Counted from the first letter of the stretch, positions 15,854-27,657 are shown. The stretch is DNA of 64,000 bases from Flavobacterium defluvii (GCF_900129555.1 NZ_FQWC01000002.1:186001-250000); one strand, 5' to 3'. Program-made: numbers and translations. Notes: generated by a model from the sequence alone, not told the origin.

Positions 15854-17197
15854 ATGACGCTACTTATATTAATTATAGTATTAGCCTTAATTTTTGATTA
15901 CATCAATGGTTTTCATGATGCGGCAAATGCTATAGCGACTGTTGTTGCAACAAAGGTTCTGACACCTTTTCAGGCGGTAGTCTGGGCAGCATTTTTTAAC
16001 TTTCTGGCTTATTGGGTTTTCGGATTTGGTGTTGCAGATACTGTTGCTAAAACAGCGCACACAATGGAAATTAACCTTGTAGTGATCCTGGCCGGAGTTA
16101 TCGCGGCAATCTGCTGGAACTTATTGACTTGGTGGTTAGGGATTCCGTCAAGTTCTTCTCATACATTAATTGGAGGTTTTGCAGGAGCAGCTGTAGCACA
16201 CGCTATTGCAGTTCATGGTTTCTCAGGTTATGTTGGTGATGACGGAGCAACTCACTACTGGTATGAAATTGTAAGCTGGTATAAAGCAGGAAAAGATGGG
16301 GCAATGCCTTCGGGAGTTCTTATTATTATTGCTTTTATTGTTTTAGCACCATTATTAGGAGCGCTGGCTTCTTATTTAATATCGATTTGGTTATTAAATG
16401 CTTCTCGTAAAAGTATTGGTCCAAAAATATTCACTGGAGTTTTAATGATTGCAACCGTTTGGTTTGTATACAAACAGATGATTCCTTATGAAGAAATTGT
16501 GAAAGATGGGGGGAAAGCTCGTTTTGATTCTCATTTTTGGAGTGTTGCTTTTGAAGCTCATAATATCAAATGGTTTTTAGTTGCCTTTATAGTTTTAACT
16601 GTTAGTGCTTTTTGTTTAATATTTAGTAGTTTAAACCTTCATCAGGCTGATGCTGCTTTGAAAAAAATGCAATTACTATCTTCTGCGGCTTTTAGTTTAG
16701 GTCACGGAGGAAATGATTCTCAAAAAGTAATGGGAATTATTGCAGCGGCTGTTGCAGTTTATATAAACACAAATCATGGTGTTCATATGGATGCCTGGTT
16801 AGATGTTGTTTTGCCAAATGAAGATTTAGGTGTTAAAGGACAAATGCCAAGCTGGATTCCATTAGCATGTTATTCTGCAATTGCAGCCGGAACTTTAAGT
16901 GGTGGATGGAAAATTGTGAAAACAATGGGATCTAAAATCACAAAAGTAAGTTCATTTGAAGGTGTTGCTGCAGAAACAGCAGGAGCTTTGACACTTTACT
17001 TTACAGAGCACTTAAAAATCCCGGTAAGTACAACGCATACTATCACAGGATCTATTATTGGTGTTGGATTAACAAAACGTGTTTCTGCCGTTCGCTGGGG
17101 AGTTACCGTAAGCTTAGTTTGGGCATGGATTTTAACTATTCCTATTTCAGCGATATTGGCAGGATTAGTTTATTTTGTTCTGAGCGTCTTCATATAG
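15854..17197 (+). CDS. pit: PiT family inorganic phosphate transporter
   Basis: Low-affinity phosphate (probably metal-phosphate/proton) symporter of the inner membrane. The 447-residue protein has about ten transmembrane segments and both halves of the duplicated PiT signature: FDYINGFHDAANAIA at 14-28 and SLGHGGNDSQKVMG in the second half. Further PiT hallmarks are GIPSSSSHTLIGG and IPVSTTHTITGSIIG. Cotranscribed with the DUF47 gene upstream and closed by a strong terminator. Confidence 0.92.
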   Translation: MTLLILIIVLALIFDYINGFHDAANAIATVVATKVLTPFQAVVWAAFFNFLAYWVFGFGVADTVAKTAHTMEINLVVILAGVIAAICWNLLTWWLGIPSSSSHTLIGGFAGAAVAHAIAVHGFSGYVGDDGATHYWYEIVSWYKAGKDGAMPSGVLIIIAFIVLAPLLGALASYLISIWLLNASRKSIGPKIFTGVLMIATVWFVYKQMIPYEEIVKDGGKARFDSHFWSVAFEAHNIKWFLVAFIVLTVSAFCLIFSSLNLHQADAALKKMQLLSSAAFSLGHGGNDSQKVMGIIAAAVAVYINTNHGVHMDAWLDVVLPNEDLGVKGQMPSWIPLACYSAIAAGTLSGGWKIVKTMGSKITKVSSFEGVAAETAGALTLYFTEHLKIPVSTTHTITGSIIGVGLTKRVSAVRWGVTVSLVWAWILTIPISAILAGLVYFVLSVFI

Positions 17198-17250
17198 TAA
17201 AATGATTATTGTGAAATGTGAGATATAATCACATTTGCCTAAATATTTTA

Positions 17251-17282
17251 AAGCCGATTTCAATTGAAATCGGCTTTTTTAT
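17251..17282 (+). terminator. rho-independent terminator of the PiT gene
   Basis: A perfect 26-base palindrome, 17251-17276 (AAGCCGATTTCAA and its complement), followed by a T-run. The same AAGCCGATTT stem is reused at 18057-18081 after the next gene. Confidence 0.9.
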
Positions 17283-17419
17283 TTGATTAAAAACACGAAA
17301 GTTTACCTTAATATTAAACTTTTAAAACTTTTATGGGATATAATTGTTTTTTGATTTGAAGATCTTTGTAAGAATGCTTAATAAGCATTTTATAGGGATT
17401 GTAATTTAAAAAAGCAAAA

Positions 17420-18052
17420 ATGAAAACTATTTTTGATAAACCCATTATTCTTGATAGTGAAAAAGAGAATGTGGTTTTAATTTATTCAGATTATATCATT
17501 GGAGATATAACAAGACAAGATGCAAATCTAGCTATTGAGAAAATTAAAAGTGGAGATTTTATTCTTTCTGAATTTATATCGGTTATAAAAGTAAAAGAGA
17601 TTTTTGAATACGAATTCGAAAAAGATGTTGACGCATGTATAATGTTTGGTATTAAAAACAATGAGGGGACAAGTTATAAAAATATTGATTTTAAAGATAC
17701 AGAAACAGCAATCAAGGCTGACAGCTTAATTAAAGAACAATTTGAAGCATTAGGTTTTGTGAGAAAAGAAGAACAATTGTCGGTGATAGGTGCGTCAATT
17801 TTTCCTTTAATTGTTACTGGAATTGTTGCTGTAGCGGGAGGATTGTTGACATGGTTTGCCTATGAAATGGAAAGTTATGAAAATACGCGTACCAGAGTTG
17901 TGAAATGGTATGTGTATTTAATGGTGAAAATTTCAAAATCTGTAGGCTATTTACCGTTTTTAATTATCACAGGGGTATTGGTTTTATTATGCTTATTCTG
18001 GATGGTCAAAAGAATGTCAAATCCACCTGTTAAAATTAGTGTAATTAGATAA
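17420..18052 (+). CDS. hypothetical protein with two transmembrane segments
   Basis: I do not recognise this 210-residue protein. Residues 1-115 are soluble and acidic (IFDKPIILDSEKENVVLIYSD at the start). Two hydrophobic segments follow at about 125-147 and 174-195, separated by a charged loop, with a short basic tail. No signal peptide or catalytic motif is seen. It is monocistronic with its own terminator. Confidence 0.7.
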   Translation: MKTIFDKPIILDSEKENVVLIYSDYIIGDITRQDANLAIEKIKSGDFILSEFISVIKVKEIFEYEFEKDVDACIMFGIKNNEGTSYKNIDFKDTETAIKADSLIKEQFEALGFVRKEEQLSVIGASIFPLIVTGIVAVAGGLLTWFAYEMESYENTRTRVVKWYVYLMVKISKSVGYLPFLIITGVLVLLCLFWMVKRMSNPPVKISVIR

Positions 18053-18056
18053 ATAC

Positions 18057-18088
18057 AAGCCGATTTTTTTAAAATCGGCTTTTTTATT
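18057..18088 (+). terminator. rho-independent terminator
   Basis: Stem AAGCCGATTTT and AAAATCGGCTT (18057-18081), then a T-run, 5 bases past the stop codon of the preceding gene. Confidence 0.88.
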
Positions 18089-18261
18089 TCTGTGAATTCA
18101 CACATAAGAAATGTCTTTAAATGACATTTTTTTGATTTTTAGAGGTTATTCTAAATGTTGTTTAAAAGCATTTTTGTCGAAATTATTTAATGTATATATC
18201 TTAACTAAGTAAGAGAAATAGATTGAATCGATTTTGAAAAAAACTGCTAACCCCAAAAGTA

Positions 18262-18762
18262 ATGTACAAATTCAAAAATGATATAACTTCACAGCTATTT
18301 TTCTTACTTGTTTTTTTTTCGTTATTTTCTTGTCAGGAAGATGATATAAGGAGAATTCGTTTAAAAACGGATCAAAAGAAAGTAACCAGTAATCCCAATG
18401 AAGAATCGGATTTGATTTCATATTTTGTAAAAGAATCTGTAAGCAGATCTTTAACAGGTATAGATATGGATAAATTAAAATACTATTCTGTAGAAAGAAA
18501 TGATACAATTTTAGTAATTACTAAGGTTACAGACATGATTGGAATTCAAAGGGAATCAAGAAAAAAGTTATTGTATGCAATACACTATTGTTTAATTTCT
18601 TCAGAACGATACTGCCAGAAAAAAATCTATATAGATGTCGAGGGAAATTTTAGTACACTTTTAGTAAAAACACCTGTAAAACAAGATTTAGACGGCCGGT
18701 TTGCAGATGAAAAACTTCTTTTATCATTTTACGGACGATCTAAAGTACCATTTAGAAAATGA
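18262..18762 (+). CDS. hypothetical lipoprotein
   Basis: The 166-residue protein starts with a basic stretch, a phenylalanine-rich hydrophobic core and a lipobox-like LFSC at about 21-24, so it is probably a lipoprotein with Cys24 as the modified residue. The mature part shows no known family; YAIHYCLISSERYC near 105-119 holds two further cysteines. It is monocistronic and convergent with the YetF gene, with only 14 bases between them. Confidence 0.65.
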   Translation: MYKFKNDITSQLFFLLVFFSLFSCQEDDIRRIRLKTDQKKVTSNPNEESDLISYFVKESVSRSLTGIDMDKLKYYSVERNDTILVITKVTDMIGIQRESRKKLLYAIHYCLISSERYCQKKIYIDVEGNFSTLLVKTPVKQDLDGRFADEKLLLSFYGRSKVPFRK

Positions 18763-18776
18763 AAAAATTGAAGTTT

Positions 18777-19292
18777 TTACTTCCTAAAGTTTTTATGATT
18801 GTGTTTACGTTTGTAATGTGTTTGTTTCAATTTGTTTTGATCTTCAGAAATAATACTAATTGTTCCGTCAATTTCTAACATCGCCAGTCTTACATTTTTA
18901 AAATATTCGATTCCGTGTTCTCTCATGGCTTCTTTTAATTCTGCGTCCGAAATATCTAATTTGCTTAAAGCTTTAAAATCAAGTTTACCGTCGTGAATTA
19001 ATACTTCCGGTTTGTCGAGTAATATATTGCCGAGGGTTTTATATCTGCTGGTAAGCTTTTTAATTGCAAAGTTGATTACAAATAAAACCAGCGCTGCAAC
19101 CAAACCTCCTAGAAGGCTCGTGTCAGGACCAACCATGGCATTTTGTACAGAATTACTAATCAGTAAAATCAGAATAATATCGGCGGTATTTAATTGAGAA
19201 AGTTCTTTTTTTCCAAAGATTCTTAAAGCAATTGTCATAAAAAAATAGACAGCAACACTTCTTACTATAATATCAAAATAAGGGAAAATCAT
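18777..19292 (-). CDS. DUF421/YetF family membrane protein
   Basis: The 171-residue protein has three N-terminal membrane segments (about 7-25, 38-54 and 58-78) and a cytoplasmic YetF-type domain with the typical RIFGKKELSQLNTADIILILLISN start and KPEVLIHDGKLD signature. The family is widespread and of unclear function. The basic His/Lys-rich tail after residue 155 is extra. A longer paralogue with a zinc ribbon lies at 54754-55446. Confidence 0.85.
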   Translation of the reverse strand: MIFPYFDIIVRSVAVYFFMTIALRIFGKKELSQLNTADIILILLISNSVQNAMVGPDTSLLGGLVAALVLFVINFAIKKLTSRYKTLGNILLDKPEVLIHDGKLDFKALSKLDISDAELKEAMREHGIEYFKNVRLAMLEIDGTISIISEDQNKLKQTHYKRKHNHKNFRK

Positions 19293-19313
19293 ATTTTTTA
19301 TTTTAAAGTTAAA

Positions 19314-19352
19314 TAAAAAAGCTTTGTCAAAGTTTTAAACTTTGACAAAGCT
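19314..19352 (-). terminator. rho-independent terminator of the RimB-RimK gene
   Basis: Two perfect 16-base arms, 19320-19335 and 19337-19352, around a single base; the minus-strand T-run is at 19314-19320. It separates the gene from the YetF gene downstream. Confidence 0.88.
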
Positions 19353-19392
19353 GCTAAATTATCTGGATACAATTAAGTTTAAATGAACTTAG

Positions 19393-20760
19393 TTATAATT
19401 TGAAATTCTTTTCAATAGCTTTAATCATTTCTCCTGCAACATCCTTGTTTGTTGCGCCTTCAATTCCTTCAAGACCTGGAGAAGAGTTTACTTCAAGTAA
19501 TAAAGGCCCTTTAGAAGAGCGGATAATATCAACACCTGCTACTTTTAAATCCATTGCTTTTGCGGCTTTAATAGCGATCTTTTTTTCTTCAGGTGTTACC
19601 TTAATTACAGATGCAGTTCCGCCTAAGTGAATATTAGCTCTAAATTCGCCCGGCATCGCTTCACGCTGAATCGCGGCAACCACTTTTCCATCGATTACAA
19701 AACAACGGATATCTTTTCCGTTGGCTTCTTTAATAAATTCCTGAACTAATATATTGGCATTTAAACTTTTAAAAGCATTAATAACACTTTCTGCAGCTTT
19801 TTTAGTTTCGGCTAAAACAACACCTTTTCCCTGGGTTCCTTCTAATAATTTTACAATTAAAGGTGAACCGCCCACCATTTTAATTAAGTTGTCTGTATCA
19901 AGCGGAGAATTAGCAAAACCAGTTGTTGGAATATCAATACCGCTATTTAAAAGCAGCTGTAATGAGTATAATTTATCTCTTGACTGCGTAATAGCTGTGG
20001 CTGAATTTAAAACAAAAACTTTCAAAGCTTCAAACTGACGTGTCAATGCACAGCCATAGAAAGTAATACTTGGCCTTATTCTAGGAATTATGGCATCAAA
20101 CTCGTTTAGGATTTTTCCACCACGGTAATGGATTTCAGGTTTTTTTGCATCAAGTTTCATGTAACATTCCTTGATGTTTAGGAAATGCATTTCATGACCG
20201 CGCATTTCGCCGGCTTCCATGATACGTTTGTTGCTGTATAATTCAGGGTTACTGGCTAAAAGACCAATTCGTAAACCAGAGCTAGCTTTTTCTGAATTTT
20301 GGTATAACTCTTTTAAGGTTTCAGGAGAAGGCTGTCCTAAAAGATACTTTTGTTCAGGATCTACCAAAACACGTCCACTCATGGCTTCACGTCCTAAAAG
20401 CATACGAAAACCCATCGAATCACGATTTGTCAAAGTCATTTCTATTGGCCATTTTGCATCGCCAATTTTTAAATGCGTCTGAATAACATAACGATGTTCT
20501 CTGTAACCACTGGAACTTTTTACAATTCTTTTGTCAACCAGAGGAGCTTCACAATGAATAATAGTTTTTATGTTATTCTGAATTGGGTTAATATCAAATT
20601 TTACCCAATTAGCATCATTTTTTATGAAAGGAGCAATATTGATTGCGTGCATTGCCGAAGTTTTCGCACCAGAATCGACACGAGCCTTAATTGTCGGAAT
20701 TCCAAGTTCTGGAAATGAGCACCATTCTTCGCTGCCTAAAATGACTTTGTTTTGAAGCAT
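19393..20760 (-). CDS. rimK: fused RimB-like aspartic protease and RimK-like ATP-grasp ligase
   Basis: The 455-residue protein joins two domains. Residues about 5-150 are a retropepsin-like (Zn_protease/RimB) domain with [13 protein letters not shown] near 27-39 holding the candidate catalytic Asp. Residues about 160-455 are a RimK-type ATP-grasp ligase (start [23 protein letters not shown], end [15 protein letters not shown]). RimK adds glutamate to ribosomal protein S6 or makes poly-glutamate, and RimB can trim it, so one chain may both build and cut the tail. I take the ATG at 20760; an upstream in-frame TTG at 20793 overlaps the probable promoter. Confidence 0.85.
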   Translation of the reverse strand: MLQNKVILGSEEWCSFPELGIPTIKARVDSGAKTSAMHAINIAPFIKNDANWVKFDINPIQNNIKTIIHCEAPLVDKRIVKSSSGYREHRYVIQTHLKIGDAKWPIEMTLTNRDSMGFRMLLGREAMSGRVLVDPEQKYLLGQPSPETLKELYQNSEKASSGLRIGLLASNPELYSNKRIMEAGEMRGHEMHFLNIKECYMKLDAKKPEIHYRGGKILNEFDAIIPRIRPSITFYGCALTRQFEALKVFVLNSATAITQSRDKLYSLQLLLNSGIDIPTTGFANSPLDTDNLIKMVGGSPLIVKLLEGTQGKGVVLAETKKAAESVINAFKSLNANILVQEFIKEANGKDIRCFVIDGKVVAAIQREAMPGEFRANIHLGGTASVIKVTPEEKKIAIKAAKAMDLKVAGVDIIRSSKGPLLLEVNSSPGLEGIEGATNKDVAGEMIKAIEKNFKL

Positions 20761-20790
20761 ATATTGTTTTTTTGTTATAGAATTTAAATT

Positions 20791-20798
20791 CAAAAATA
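20791..20798 (-). promoter_or_regulatory. -7 box (TATTTTTG) of the RimB-RimK gene
   Basis: An exact TAnnTTTG match 30 bases before the ATG at 20760. The -33 region has no clear TTG. Confidence 0.4.
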
Positions 20799-20832
20799 GC
20801 TATTTGCTTTTACTAAAGATAGTAAATTATCT

Positions 20833-20871
20833 AAAAAAAATACCCGTTATGTTATGAAAACGTAACGGGTA
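20833..20871 (-). terminator. rho-independent terminator of clpC
   Basis: Stem TACCCGTTA (20841-20849) and TAACGGGTA (20863-20871) with a minus-strand T-run of about 8. Confidence 0.88.
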
Positions 20872-20900
20872 GATTATTTATGTTATAATTTTTGACTAAT

Positions 20901-23447
20901 TTATTGATTTGTCGGTTCTTCGGCTTTGTGAATTTCTACCGAAAGTTCTTGCGAATCATCTTTTAAATCCATCATGATTTCATCACCAGAATGTATTTTT
21001 GAAGTGATGATTTCTTCGGCTAACAAATCTTCAACATATTTTTGGATTGCTCTTTTTAGAGGTCTTGCTCCAAACTGTTTGTCAAAACCTTTTTCTGCAA
21101 TAAATGCTTTGGCTTTGTCTGTTAAGCTTAGTTTGTAACCTAACTCTGCAATACGAGAATATAGTTTTTTCAATTCGATTTCGATAATCAAATCAATATC
21201 CGCTTTTTCTAATGCGTTAAATACAATTACGTCATCAATTCTGTTTAAGAACTCAGGAGCAAAAGTTTTCTTCAATGCATTTTCGATAATGCTTTTTGAA
21301 TTTTCATCTGCCTGTGCTGTTCTTGCTGCAGTACCAAATCCAACACCTTGTCCGAAGTCTTTTAACTGACGTGCACCAACGTTAGAGGTCATGATAATAA
21401 TAGTGTTTTTAAAGTCAATTTTACGACCTAAACTATCTGTTAAGTATCCGTCATCTAAAACTTGCAACATCATATTGAATACATCCGGGTGTGCTTTTTC
21501 AATCTCATCTAAAAGTACAACACAATATGGTTTTCTACGAACTTTTTCAGTCAATTGTCCGCCTTCTTCATAACCAACGTATCCTGGAGGCGCTCCAACT
21601 AAACGAGAAATCGCAAATTTTTCCATGTATTCGCTCATGTCGATACGAACTAATGCATCTTCAGAATCGAATAATTCTTTAGCCAGAACTTTTGCTAATT
21701 GTGTTTTACCAACACCTGTTTGACCTAAGAAAATGAATGAACCGATTGGTTTGTTAGGATCTTTAAGTCCGGCTCTGTTACGTTGAATAGAACGTGCAAT
21801 TTTAAGAACGGCATCATTTTGACCAATTACTTTATTCTGAATTAATTCAGGTAATTTGGCTAATTTGTTGCTTTCTGTCTGTGCAATTCTGTTAACAGGA
21901 ATTCCGGTCATCATAGAAACAACATCTGCTACATTATCTTCTGTAACTTCAATTCGGTTGTTTTTAGAATCTTCTTCCCATTGTTCTTGTGCTAAAGCAA
22001 GATCTTTTTCTATACGTTTTTCATCATCGCGAAGTTTGGCAGCTTCTTCATATTTTTGTTTTTTAACTACCATATTTTTCATTTCGCGAACTTCTTCTAA
22101 CTGACGTTCTAAATCAAGAATTTGTTTTGGAACATCAATGTTTGTAATGTGTACGCGTGATCCAGCCTCGTCAAGAGCATCAATCGCTTTGTCTGGTAAA
22201 AAACGTTCAGACATATAACGATCTGTAAGTTTAACACAAGCTTCGATAGCTTCTGGCGTATAGGTAACATTATGGTGATCTTCGTATTTATCTTTTACGT
22301 TGTTCAAAATGGCAATTGTTTCTGCAACAGAAGTTGGTTCTACAATTACTTTTTGGAAACGTCTTTCTAAGGCACCATCTTTTTCGATATATTGTCTGTA
22401 CTCATCAAGAGTTGTAGCACCAATACATTGTATTTCACCTCTTGCTAAAGCAGGCTTGAACATATTTGAAGCATCAAGTGAACCTGTTGCTCCTCCAGCT
22501 CCTACAATAGTGTGGATTTCATCAATAAAAAGAATAATATCATCGTTTTTCTCAAGCTCGTTCATTACGGCTTTCATTCTTTCTTCAAACTGGCCTCTGT
22601 ATTTTGTTCCTGCAACTAAACTTGCAAGATCAAGTGTTACAACACGTTTGTTGAAAAGAATACGAGAAACTTTCTTTTGAATAATACGCAGAGCAAGTCC
22701 TTCTGCAATAGCAGATTTACCAACTCCAGGTTCTCCAATAAGAAGCGGGTTGTTCTTTTTTCTTCGGCTTAAAATTTGAGAAACGCGTTCAATTTCTTTT
22801 TCGCGTCCTACAACAGGGTCAAGTTTTCCTTCTTCGGCCATTTCTGTTAAATCTCTCCCAAAATTATCTAAAACCGGAGTCTTAGATTTTTTGTTTGACT
22901 TATTGGCTGGATTATTGAAACTACTTTCCTTTAGACTGTCATCTTGTCCTGAATCGTCATTGTACGATTCATTTCTTGGCAAGTTTTCTAAGAATTCTTC
23001 TTCGTTTGGCGTCATGTTTAAATATTGTTCTTTAGCTATGTCATAATCTATTTTAAGTTTATTCAACAGCTTGGTTGTTGGATCGTTTTCGTTTCGTAAG
23101 ATACATAAAAGCAGGTGAGCTGTGCTAATCGACGAACTTTGAAATACTTTTGCTTCAAGAAAAGTGGTCTTCAGTGCCCTTTCGGCCTGTCGGGTAAGAT
23201 GAAGGTTTTTCTTTTCGGCATTTACCTCAACGCTGTGGTTGGCTGGACTCAGTATTTCTACCTTCCTGCGTAAATGATCTAAATCGACTGCCAGGTTATT
23301 AAGTATATGAATAGCTTTTCCGTTACCATCTCTTAAAATGCCCAGCATTAGATGTTCAGTACCAATAAAGTCGTGTCCTAAACGAAGGGCTTCTTCTTTA
23401 CTGTATGTAATAACATCTTTTACTCTTGGTGAAAAATTATCATCCAT
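20901..23447 (-). CDS. clpC: ATP-dependent Clp protease ATP-binding subunit ClpC
   Basis: The 848-residue AAA+ unfoldase feeds proteins to ClpP. Clp N-terminal repeats are at about 1-145, a low-complexity linker at 146-195, the first AAA domain with Walker A GEPGVGKS at 238-245, a UVR-type middle region at about 450-480 and the second AAA domain with GQTGVGKT at 575-582 and LLDEIE at 645-650. The UVR middle region and length favour ClpC over ClpB or ClpA. A TAAATTTA box with TTTG 20 bases upstream precedes the start. It is divergent from gyrA. Confidence 0.93.
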   Translation of the reverse strand: MDDNFSPRVKDVITYSKEEALRLGHDFIGTEHLMLGILRDGNGKAIHILNNLAVDLDHLRRKVEILSPANHSVEVNAEKKNLHLTRQAERALKTTFLEAKVFQSSSISTAHLLLCILRNENDPTTKLLNKLKIDYDIAKEQYLNMTPNEEEFLENLPRNESYNDDSGQDDSLKESSFNNPANKSNKKSKTPVLDNFGRDLTEMAEEGKLDPVVGREKEIERVSQILSRRKKNNPLLIGEPGVGKSAIAEGLALRIIQKKVSRILFNKRVVTLDLASLVAGTKYRGQFEERMKAVMNELEKNDDIILFIDEIHTIVGAGGATGSLDASNMFKPALARGEIQCIGATTLDEYRQYIEKDGALERRFQKVIVEPTSVAETIAILNNVKDKYEDHHNVTYTPEAIEACVKLTDRYMSERFLPDKAIDALDEAGSRVHITNIDVPKQILDLERQLEEVREMKNMVVKKQKYEEAAKLRDDEKRIEKDLALAQEQWEEDSKNNRIEVTEDNVADVVSMMTGIPVNRIAQTESNKLAKLPELIQNKVIGQNDAVLKIARSIQRNRAGLKDPNKPIGSFIFLGQTGVGKTQLAKVLAKELFDSEDALVRIDMSEYMEKFAISRLVGAPPGYVGYEEGGQLTEKVRRKPYCVVLLDEIEKAHPDVFNMMLQVLDDGYLTDSLGRKIDFKNTIIIMTSNVGARQLKDFGQGVGFGTAARTAQADENSKSIIENALKKTFAPEFLNRIDDVIVFNALEKADIDLIIEIELKKLYSRIAELGYKLSLTDKAKAFIAEKGFDKQFGARPLKRAIQKYVEDLLAEEIITSKIHSGDEIMMDLKDDSQELSVEIHKAEEPTNQ

Positions 23448-23704
23448 AATATATAATTGGTATTGTAAATTTAATGAATTACAGTTTGAAAAACAAAAAC
23501 CATACCCATTGAGAACTACTGTCAGCTAATTGACAAAAAAAATAACAATAAAAGCGTTAAAAAACGCTTAATTTATTAACCAAAAGCGAAATTAAAGTTG
23601 TTAATAAATCGTTTAAATAAGTGTGTCGAAATAGCTGAAAAATCTTTAAAAAAACGTATCTTGGCACGCTTTGAAACTAAATAATTATTTAAACATAACA
23701 ACTT

Positions 23705-26341
23705 ATGTCTGAAGGAGAAAAGTTAATTCCTATTAACATTGAAGATGAAATGAAATCGGCTTACATCGATTATTCGATGTCAGTAATTGTATCGAGAGCG
23801 CTTCCTGATGTTAGAGATGGCTTGAAACCAGTGCATCGAAGAGTACTTTACGGAATGTATGATTTAGGTGTAACTTCAAGATCTGCCCACAAAAAATCTG
23901 CTAGAATTGTAGGGGAGGTTCTGGGTAAGTATCACCCTCACGGAGATACATCTGTTTATGATGCAATGGTTCGTATGGCTCAGGAGTGGAGTATGCGATA
24001 TTTATTAGTTGATGGTCAGGGTAACTTTGGATCTGTAGATGGTGACAGTCCGGCAGCAATGCGTTATACTGAGGCCAGAATGCGCAGAATTTCTGAGGAA
24101 ATTATGGCAGATATCGAAAAAGAAACAGTTGATTTTCAATTAAACTTTGATGATACTATATATGAACCAAAAGTAATGCCTACAAGAGTTCCTACTTTAT
24201 TAGTAAACGGAGCAACGGGTATTGCAGTTGGTATGGCGACTAACATGCCGCCGCACAATTTAACAGAAGTTATCAATGGTACTTTGGCTTACCTTGATAA
24301 TAATGATATTGAAGTTGACGAATTAATGACGCATATTAAAGCTCCTGATTTTCCAACTGGAGGTATAATATATGGATACGAAGGTGTTCGCGAAGCTTTT
24401 AAAACCGGTAGAGGACGTATTGTAATGCGCGCTAAAGTTGGTTTTGAAGAAGTAGACGGAAGAGAAAGTATCATTGTTACCGAGATTCCATATCAGGTTA
24501 ACAAAGCTGAGATGATTAAACGTACAGCTGACTTAGTTAACGAGAAAAAAATTGAAGGTATTGCTAATATCCGTGATGAATCGGATAGAAGCGGTATGCG
24601 TATTGTTTATATCCTGAAACGTGATGCTACACCAAACGTAGTTTTAAATACCTTATATAAGTATACTCAATTACAATCTTCTTTTAGTGTAAATAATATT
24701 GCATTAGTAAAAGGACGTCCTCAATTATTGAATCTTAAAGATATGATTCATTATTTTATTGAGCACCGTCATGACGTAGTAGTAAGAAGAACTCAGTTTG
24801 AATTACGTAAAGCTGAGGAAAGAGCCCATATTTTAGAAGGTTTAATTATCGCGTCAGACAATATTGATGAAGTAATTGCGTTAATTAGAGGATCTAAAAA
24901 CACAGACGAAGCAAGAGAAAAATTAATCGAAAGATTTAAATTGTCAGACATTCAGGCTCGTGCTATTGTTGAAATGCGTCTGCGTCAGTTAACAGGTCTG
25001 GAGCAGGATAAATTAAGAGCTGAGTTTGATGAATTGATGAAATTAATCGAACACTTAAAAGCTTTATTAGCTGATGTTAATTTAAGAATAGATTTAATTA
25101 AAGAAGAGCTTACAGAAATCCGTGATAAATACGGAGATGATCGTCGTTCTCAAATCGAATATTCTGGAGGTGATGTAAGTATTGAGGATTTAATTGCAGA
25201 TGAAAATGTGGTAATTACAATTTCTCACGCAGGTTATATCAAACGTACTAACTTATCTGAATACAAAACTCAAAACAGAGGAGGAGTAGGACAGAAGAGT
25301 GCGGGAACAAGAGATCAGGATTTCCTTGAACACATGTTCGTTGCAACAAACCACCAGTATATGATGTTCTTTACGCAAAAAGGAAAATGTTTCTGGATGC
25401 GTGTTTACGAAATTCCGGAAGGAAGCAAAACAGCAAAAGGAAGAGCAATTCAAAACCTTATCAATATCGAAAGTGATGATAAAGTAAAAGCTTTCATCTG
25501 TACACAAGATTTAAAAGACAAAGATTACATCAATACACATAACCTTGTAATGGTTACCAAACAAGGACAGGTAAAGAAAACTTCTTTAGAGAAATACTCT
25601 AAACCTCGTGCTAATGGTGTTGCCGCTATTACAATTAAAGAGGGTGATGAATTATTAGAGGCTAAATTAACAGATGGAGAAAGCCAAATTATCCTGGCAG
25701 TTAAGTCTGGAAAATTAGTTCGTTTTGAAGAAACAAAAACACGTCCGATGGGAAGAACAGCTTCAGGAGTTCGTGGAATTAGTTTAAAAGACGAGATTGA
25801 TGAAGTAATTGGTATGGTTACTGTAGCTAAAAATAATATTGCCGATTCTCAAATTTTGGTTGTAACCGAAAACGGATACGGAAAACGTACCAAATTGGTT
25901 GACGACGACGGAGAAGATGTTTACAGAATTACCAACCGTGGAGGTAAAGGGGTTAAAACGCTTAATATTACCGAAAAAACTGGTAAATTAATTTCGATTA
26001 ATGCTGTAACGGATTCTGATGATTTAATGATTATTAATAAATCTGGACTAACTATTAGAATGGCAATTGAGGATTTACGTGTTATGGGACGTGCAACTCA
26101 AGGTGTTAGATTAATTAACCTAAAAGGTAAGGATTCTATCGCAGCTGTTACAAAAGTAATGAAAGACGAAGCCGAAGAAGTTGTAGTTGATGAAAATGGA
26201 AACGTTGTTGAATCTGTTATAGAAAGAGTAAAACCGGATTTAGAAGTTCTTGAAGATGACGGAACTGCAGAAGATGATGAAGATGATTCTGATGATGTAG
26301 TTGAAGACGAAGATGATTCTGAAGAAGAATCTGAGGAGTAA
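23705..26341 (+). CDS. gyrA: DNA gyrase subunit A
   Basis: The breakage-reunion subunit of gyrase, 878 residues. The catalytic tyrosine is Tyr121 in [10 protein letters not shown]. The quinolone-determining region [12 protein letters not shown] (77-88) has Thr82 and Asp86 at the E. coli Ser83 and Asp87 positions; I recall Thr82 being ancestral in Flavobacterium, so this is not evidence of resistance. The C-terminal beta-pinwheel repeats, including a Q-GG-KG-type box ([10 protein letters not shown]), run to about 835. The last 30 or so residues are almost wholly Asp and Glu. Confidence 0.96.
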   Translation: MSEGEKLIPINIEDEMKSAYIDYSMSVIVSRALPDVRDGLKPVHRRVLYGMYDLGVTSRSAHKKSARIVGEVLGKYHPHGDTSVYDAMVRMAQEWSMRYLLVDGQGNFGSVDGDSPAAMRYTEARMRRISEEIMADIEKETVDFQLNFDDTIYEPKVMPTRVPTLLVNGATGIAVGMATNMPPHNLTEVINGTLAYLDNNDIEVDELMTHIKAPDFPTGGIIYGYEGVREAFKTGRGRIVMRAKVGFEEVDGRESIIVTEIPYQVNKAEMIKRTADLVNEKKIEGIANIRDESDRSGMRIVYILKRDATPNVVLNTLYKYTQLQSSFSVNNIALVKGRPQLLNLKDMIHYFIEHRHDVVVRRTQFELRKAEERAHILEGLIIASDNIDEVIALIRGSKNTDEAREKLIERFKLSDIQARAIVEMRLRQLTGLEQDKLRAEFDELMKLIEHLKALLADVNLRIDLIKEELTEIRDKYGDDRRSQIEYSGGDVSIEDLIADENVVITISHAGYIKRTNLSEYKTQNRGGVGQKSAGTRDQDFLEHMFVATNHQYMMFFTQKGKCFWMRVYEIPEGSKTAKGRAIQNLINIESDDKVKAFICTQDLKDKDYINTHNLVMVTKQGQVKKTSLEKYSKPRANGVAAITIKEGDELLEAKLTDGESQIILAVKSGKLVRFEETKTRPMGRTASGVRGISLKDEIDEVIGMVTVAKNNIADSQILVVTENGYGKRTKLVDDDGEDVYRITNRGGKGVKTLNITEKTGKLISINAVTDSDDLMIINKSGLTIRMAIEDLRVMGRATQGVRLINLKGKDSIAAVTKVMKDEAEEVVVDENGNVVESVIERVKPDLEVLEDDGTAEDDEDDSDDVVEDEDDSEEESEE

Positions 26342-26385
26342 ATAAAACCACAAGAAAATTAAATTAAATATACAAATTGAACATT

Positions 26386-27657
26386 ATGAAAAGTAAATAT
26401 GTTATACTAGCATCAGCATTACTGATTTCTGTAGCTACATTTGCTCAAAAAGATCAAATTAAAAATGCAGAAAAAGCATTAAAAAGCGGTGATGCACAAG
26501 GAGCACTTGCTCAACTAAAAGATGCAGAAAACTTAATTGTTAATGCAAAAGATACTGAGCAGGCACAATATTATTTCGTACAAGGAAATGCTTACTTAGA
26601 TCTTGCTAATAAAAAAGTTGAAGAAAGTAAAAATTTAAGCGCAGCAGCCGACAGCTATAAAAAATTAATCGAAGTTGAAAAAGCATCTGGAAAGCAGAAA
26701 TATTCAACACAGGCTGCAGCTTCAATTACAAACATTAAAGGTTTATTGATTAACTCTGCGATTGCGGATACTCAGGCAAACAAACATGCTGACGGAGCTA
26801 AAAAATTATACGATGCTTATTTGCTTGATAAAAACGATACAATCAACCTTTATTATGCAGCTTCTACAGCTGTAAATGCTCAGGATTTTGATACAGCGCT
26901 TCCAATGTATGAAGAGTTGAAAAAATTAAACTATTCTGGAAAAGGAACTTTATATTTAGCTACAAACAAAGCGAACAATAATGAAGATAACTTCGCAAAT
27001 GCTAAAGAAAGAGATTTAGCTATCAAATTAGGAACTCACGAAAAGCCTAAAACAGAAGCTATTCCATCAAAAAGAGGTGAGATCTACAAAAACTTAGCAT
27101 TAATTTTAGTTCAAAAAGGAAAAATTGAAGAAGCTAAAAAAGCAATCGCTGATGCAAGAAAAACAAACCCGGATGATAGTTCTTTAATTCTTACAGAAGC
27201 TAACTTATATCTTGAAACAAAAGATTATGATCAGTACAAAAAATTAGTTGGTGAAGCTTTACAAAAAGATCCAAACAATGCTGATTTAGTTTTTAACTTA
27301 GGTGTATTAAGTGCAAATGCAAAAAACAACGCAGATGCTGAAAAATATTACTTAAAAGCAATTGAAATCAATCCAAATTATACTAATGCATACTTAAATC
27401 TTGCTGCATTAAAATTAGATGCTGAAAAACCAATCATCGATGAGATGAATAAATTAGGTACTTCTGCAAAAGATATGAAGCGTTATGATGTTTTAAAAGC
27501 ACAAAGAGAAGATGTTTTCAAAGGAGTAATTCCTTACTTGAAAAAAGCTAATGAATTAGATCCTAAAAACGAAGATGTTGCTAAAACATTATTAGGAGTT
27601 TACAAAGCGTTAGAAATGACAGCTGAAGCAAAAGCTTTAAAAGCTACAATGAACTAA
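26386..27657 (+). CDS. exported tetratricopeptide repeat protein
   Basis: The 423-residue protein starts at the ATG at 26386, with a Sec signal peptide ending FAQ (about residues 1-19). It contains at least four TPR-like helical repeats, the clearest at about 295-340 (NADLVFNLGVLSANAKNNADAE and the following NPNYTNAYLNLAALKL unit). It lies 44 bases after gyrA on the same strand and may be cotranscribed. TPR proteins of this kind act as periplasmic scaffolds; the partner is unknown. Confidence 0.8.
   Translation: MKSKYVILASALLISVATFAQKDQIKNAEKALKSGDAQGALAQLKDAENLIVNAKDTEQAQYYFVQGNAYLDLANKKVEESKNLSAAADSYKKLIEVEKASGKQKYSTQAAASITNIKGLLINSAIADTQANKHADGAKKLYDAYLLDKNDTINLYYAASTAVNAQDFDTALPMYEELKKLNYSGKGTLYLATNKANNNEDNFANAKERDLAIKLGTHEKPKTEAIPSKRGEIYKNLALILVQKGKIEEAKKAIADARKTNPDDSSLILTEANLYLETKDYDQYKKLVGEALQKDPNNADLVFNLGVLSANAKNNADAEKYYLKAIEINPNYTNAYLNLAALKLDAEKPIIDEMNKLGTSAKDMKRYDVLKAQREDVFKGVIPYLKKANELDPKNEDVAKTLLGVYKALEMTAEAKALKATMN

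Noticed and set aside
23948..23966. Quinolone-resistance change in GyrA (Thr at position 82)
   Set aside because: Threonine at this site is, as far as I recall, the normal residue in Flavobacterium, so it does not show acquired resistance.
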